From CBDBZL01 sp965213545 (GTDB lineage Bacteria > Pseudomonadota > Alphaproteobacteria > Sphingomonadales > Sphingomonadaceae): DNA of 64,000 bases. The stretch is from positions 434,001 to 498,000 of the forward strand of contig CBDBZL010000001.1 in the NCBI GenBank assembly GCA_965213545.1. Direction: 5' to 3'. The notes under the pieces were generated by a model. It did no database searches. It was not told the origin of the DNA and saw nothing but the letters and a program-made list of their open reading frames with translations. Position numbers and translations under genes: made by a program. This document shows, piece by piece, positions 63,171-64,000 of this stretch (the first letter of the stretch is position 1; every line of letters begins with the position of its first letter).

Positions 63171-64000
63171 TCAGGCGCACAGGCCGTGCAGGAACCAGTC
63201 GGGCGCGCCGCCGCGGCCATCGCCTGTCAGCCCCGCGCGGTAGATCCAGTAGCGCCGCCCGGCACTATCCTCGATGCGATAATAGTCGCGCAGCCGCGCC
63301 GTGCCGCGCTCGCGCCACCATTCGGGCGCGATCCGCTCGGGCCCTTCCACCCGCGCCACATCGTGGATCCGGCCACGCCAGCGGATCTGCCGGGGATGGC
63401 CGTCGGGTGTGGCATAGAGCACCGCGATCCGTTCGGGCGTGTCGAGCAGCTTGAGCGGTCTGGCGGGGGTGCCCGTGCCCTCACCGGCAAGCTCAGCGGG
63501 TTCGCCCGCGAGCGGCGGCTGCCAGCGCTGAGCCCGTTCGGGAAGATGGCTGGCAAAAGGCACCGGCCGGCGCACCGCCTGCTCGCCCAGGCGCACGATA
63601 AGCCGGTCGATGCAGGCGGCAAGCGAGGTGCCGTGTTCCTCCGCCGCCGCCTCCAGATCGCTCTGGGCAAGACCGAGCGGCTCGGTCCAGGTGGCGACAA
63701 GGCGGACCATCTCGATCCCGAAGCCCGCATCGAGGCCATCGAGCTTGGCGGCGAACAGACGGCAGATATGGCTTGCATCGCGCGTGGCGGCGGCCAGTTC
63801 GAGGCGGCGGGTGAGGACCTCGCCATCCACCCGCCACAAATGCAGCTCGAGCCGGCGCGCGCCTTCGCCCAGCCCTTCGAGCATGCGGGCCATGTCGGCG
63901 GCCAGATCGCCCAGCACCGTATCCAGCGGGTCGCGGTGGCGGATGGGCTCCATCAGCCGGCGCTGGACCAGCGGCGCCGCACGCTGGATGACGGGGAGCA
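63171..64000 (-). CDS. imuB: ImuB, DNA polymerase Y-family protein (5' end outside window)
   Basis: Only the C-terminal ~276 residues are here; the frame is open to the window edge. The segment has the ImuB C-terminal pattern: LGDLAADMARMLEGLGEGARRLELHLWRVDGEV, a QPPLAGEPAEL stretch and the WIYRAGLTG ending. ImuB is the beta-clamp-binding, catalytically inactive Y-family partner of DnaE2. Its stop lies 179 bp before the radical SAM start, so the two may be separate units, the second with its own LexA box. Confidence 0.85.
   Translation of the reverse strand, partial: LPVIQRAAPLVQRRLMEPIRHRDPLDTVLGDLAADMARMLEGLGEGARRLELHLWRVDGEVLTRRLELAAATRDASHICRLFAAKLDGLDAGFGIEMVRLVATWTEPLGLAQSDLEAAAEEHGTSLAACIDRLIVRLGEQAVRRPVPFASHLPERAQRWQPPLAGEPAELAGEGTGTPARPLKLLDTPERIAVLYATPDGHPRQIRWRGRIHDVARVEGPERIAPEWWRERGTARLRDYYRIEDSAGRRYWIYRAGLTGDGRGGAPDWFLHGLCA

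Noticed and set aside
63011..63220. Minus-strand small frame ending at the LexA box (about 69 codons)
   Set aside because: Its start lies within imuB, it has no ribosome binding site and no known family. The LexA box explains the conserved-looking sequence better.

Overview
The window is about 64 kb of GC-rich, tightly packed bacterial chromosome. Gene content and protein style point to an alphaproteobacterium of the order Sphingomonadales. The markers are a PEP-CTERM protein with the PEPATW-type sorting tail, the exosortase-A-associated decarboxylase/ligase/carrier trio, a phoR-pstSCAB-phoU-phoB locus, a dnaE2/imuB SOS cassette with an alphaproteobacterial GTTC-N7-GTTC LexA box, and dispersed palindromic repeats. 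I see no rRNA, CRISPR array, prophage or intact insertion sequence. I found one pair of tRNA genes.

Layout. 1-8.4 kb: the 3' end of zapE, then exosortase-A-associated genes (PLP decarboxylase, acyl-CoA ligase, acyl carrier protein), nnr, ilvD, a lower-GC hypothetical gene and a CHRD/PEP-CTERM protein that is a likely exosortase substrate. 8.4-16 kb: an N-formylglutamate amidohydrolase-like gene with ispE, a degenerate uracil-DNA glycosylase-like gene, a lytic transglycosylase, moaB, a radical SAM gene whose start codon abuts a perfect 16-bp parS-like palindrome, and an OmpA-like porin with a strong terminator. 16-24 kb: dnaE, two small proteins, lolD/lolC and a diguanylate cyclase. 24-37 kb: tRNA modification (tgt, queA, miaA), an ABC-2 exporter, a DUF481 protein, a peptidyl-prolyl isomerase, coaD, ispA, xseB, purL, an iodotyrosine-deiodinase-like flavoprotein and serB. 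37-43.3 kb: branched-chain amino acid genes ilvB-ilvN-ilvC, a YceI protein, then leuA behind a candidate leader-peptide attenuator.

43.4-47.1 kb: an AHH-type nuclease-like gene with an unknown partner, recJ, and two tRNA-Glu genes that differ only at the wobble base (TTC and CTC). 47.2-54.7 kb: the complete phosphate-sensing and uptake locus. 54.7-56.3 kb: a lower-GC GIY-YIG/zinc-ribbon protein and an extensin-like protein. 56.3-64 kb: a minus-strand DNA-damage cassette, read as imuB (cut by the window edge), a UDG-linked radical SAM protein, udgX and dnaE2. A LexA box sits directly before the radical SAM gene. A palindromic repeat is inserted in frame inside dnaE2 and another lies between udgX and dnaE2.

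The strongest leads are the SOS cassette with its UDG-linked radical SAM enzyme of unknown substrate, the parS-like site overlapped by a second LexA-like motif, the leuA attenuator, the protein-embedded palindrome in dnaE2 and the wobble-only tRNA-Glu pair. All function calls come from reading motifs by eye; no database search was possible.
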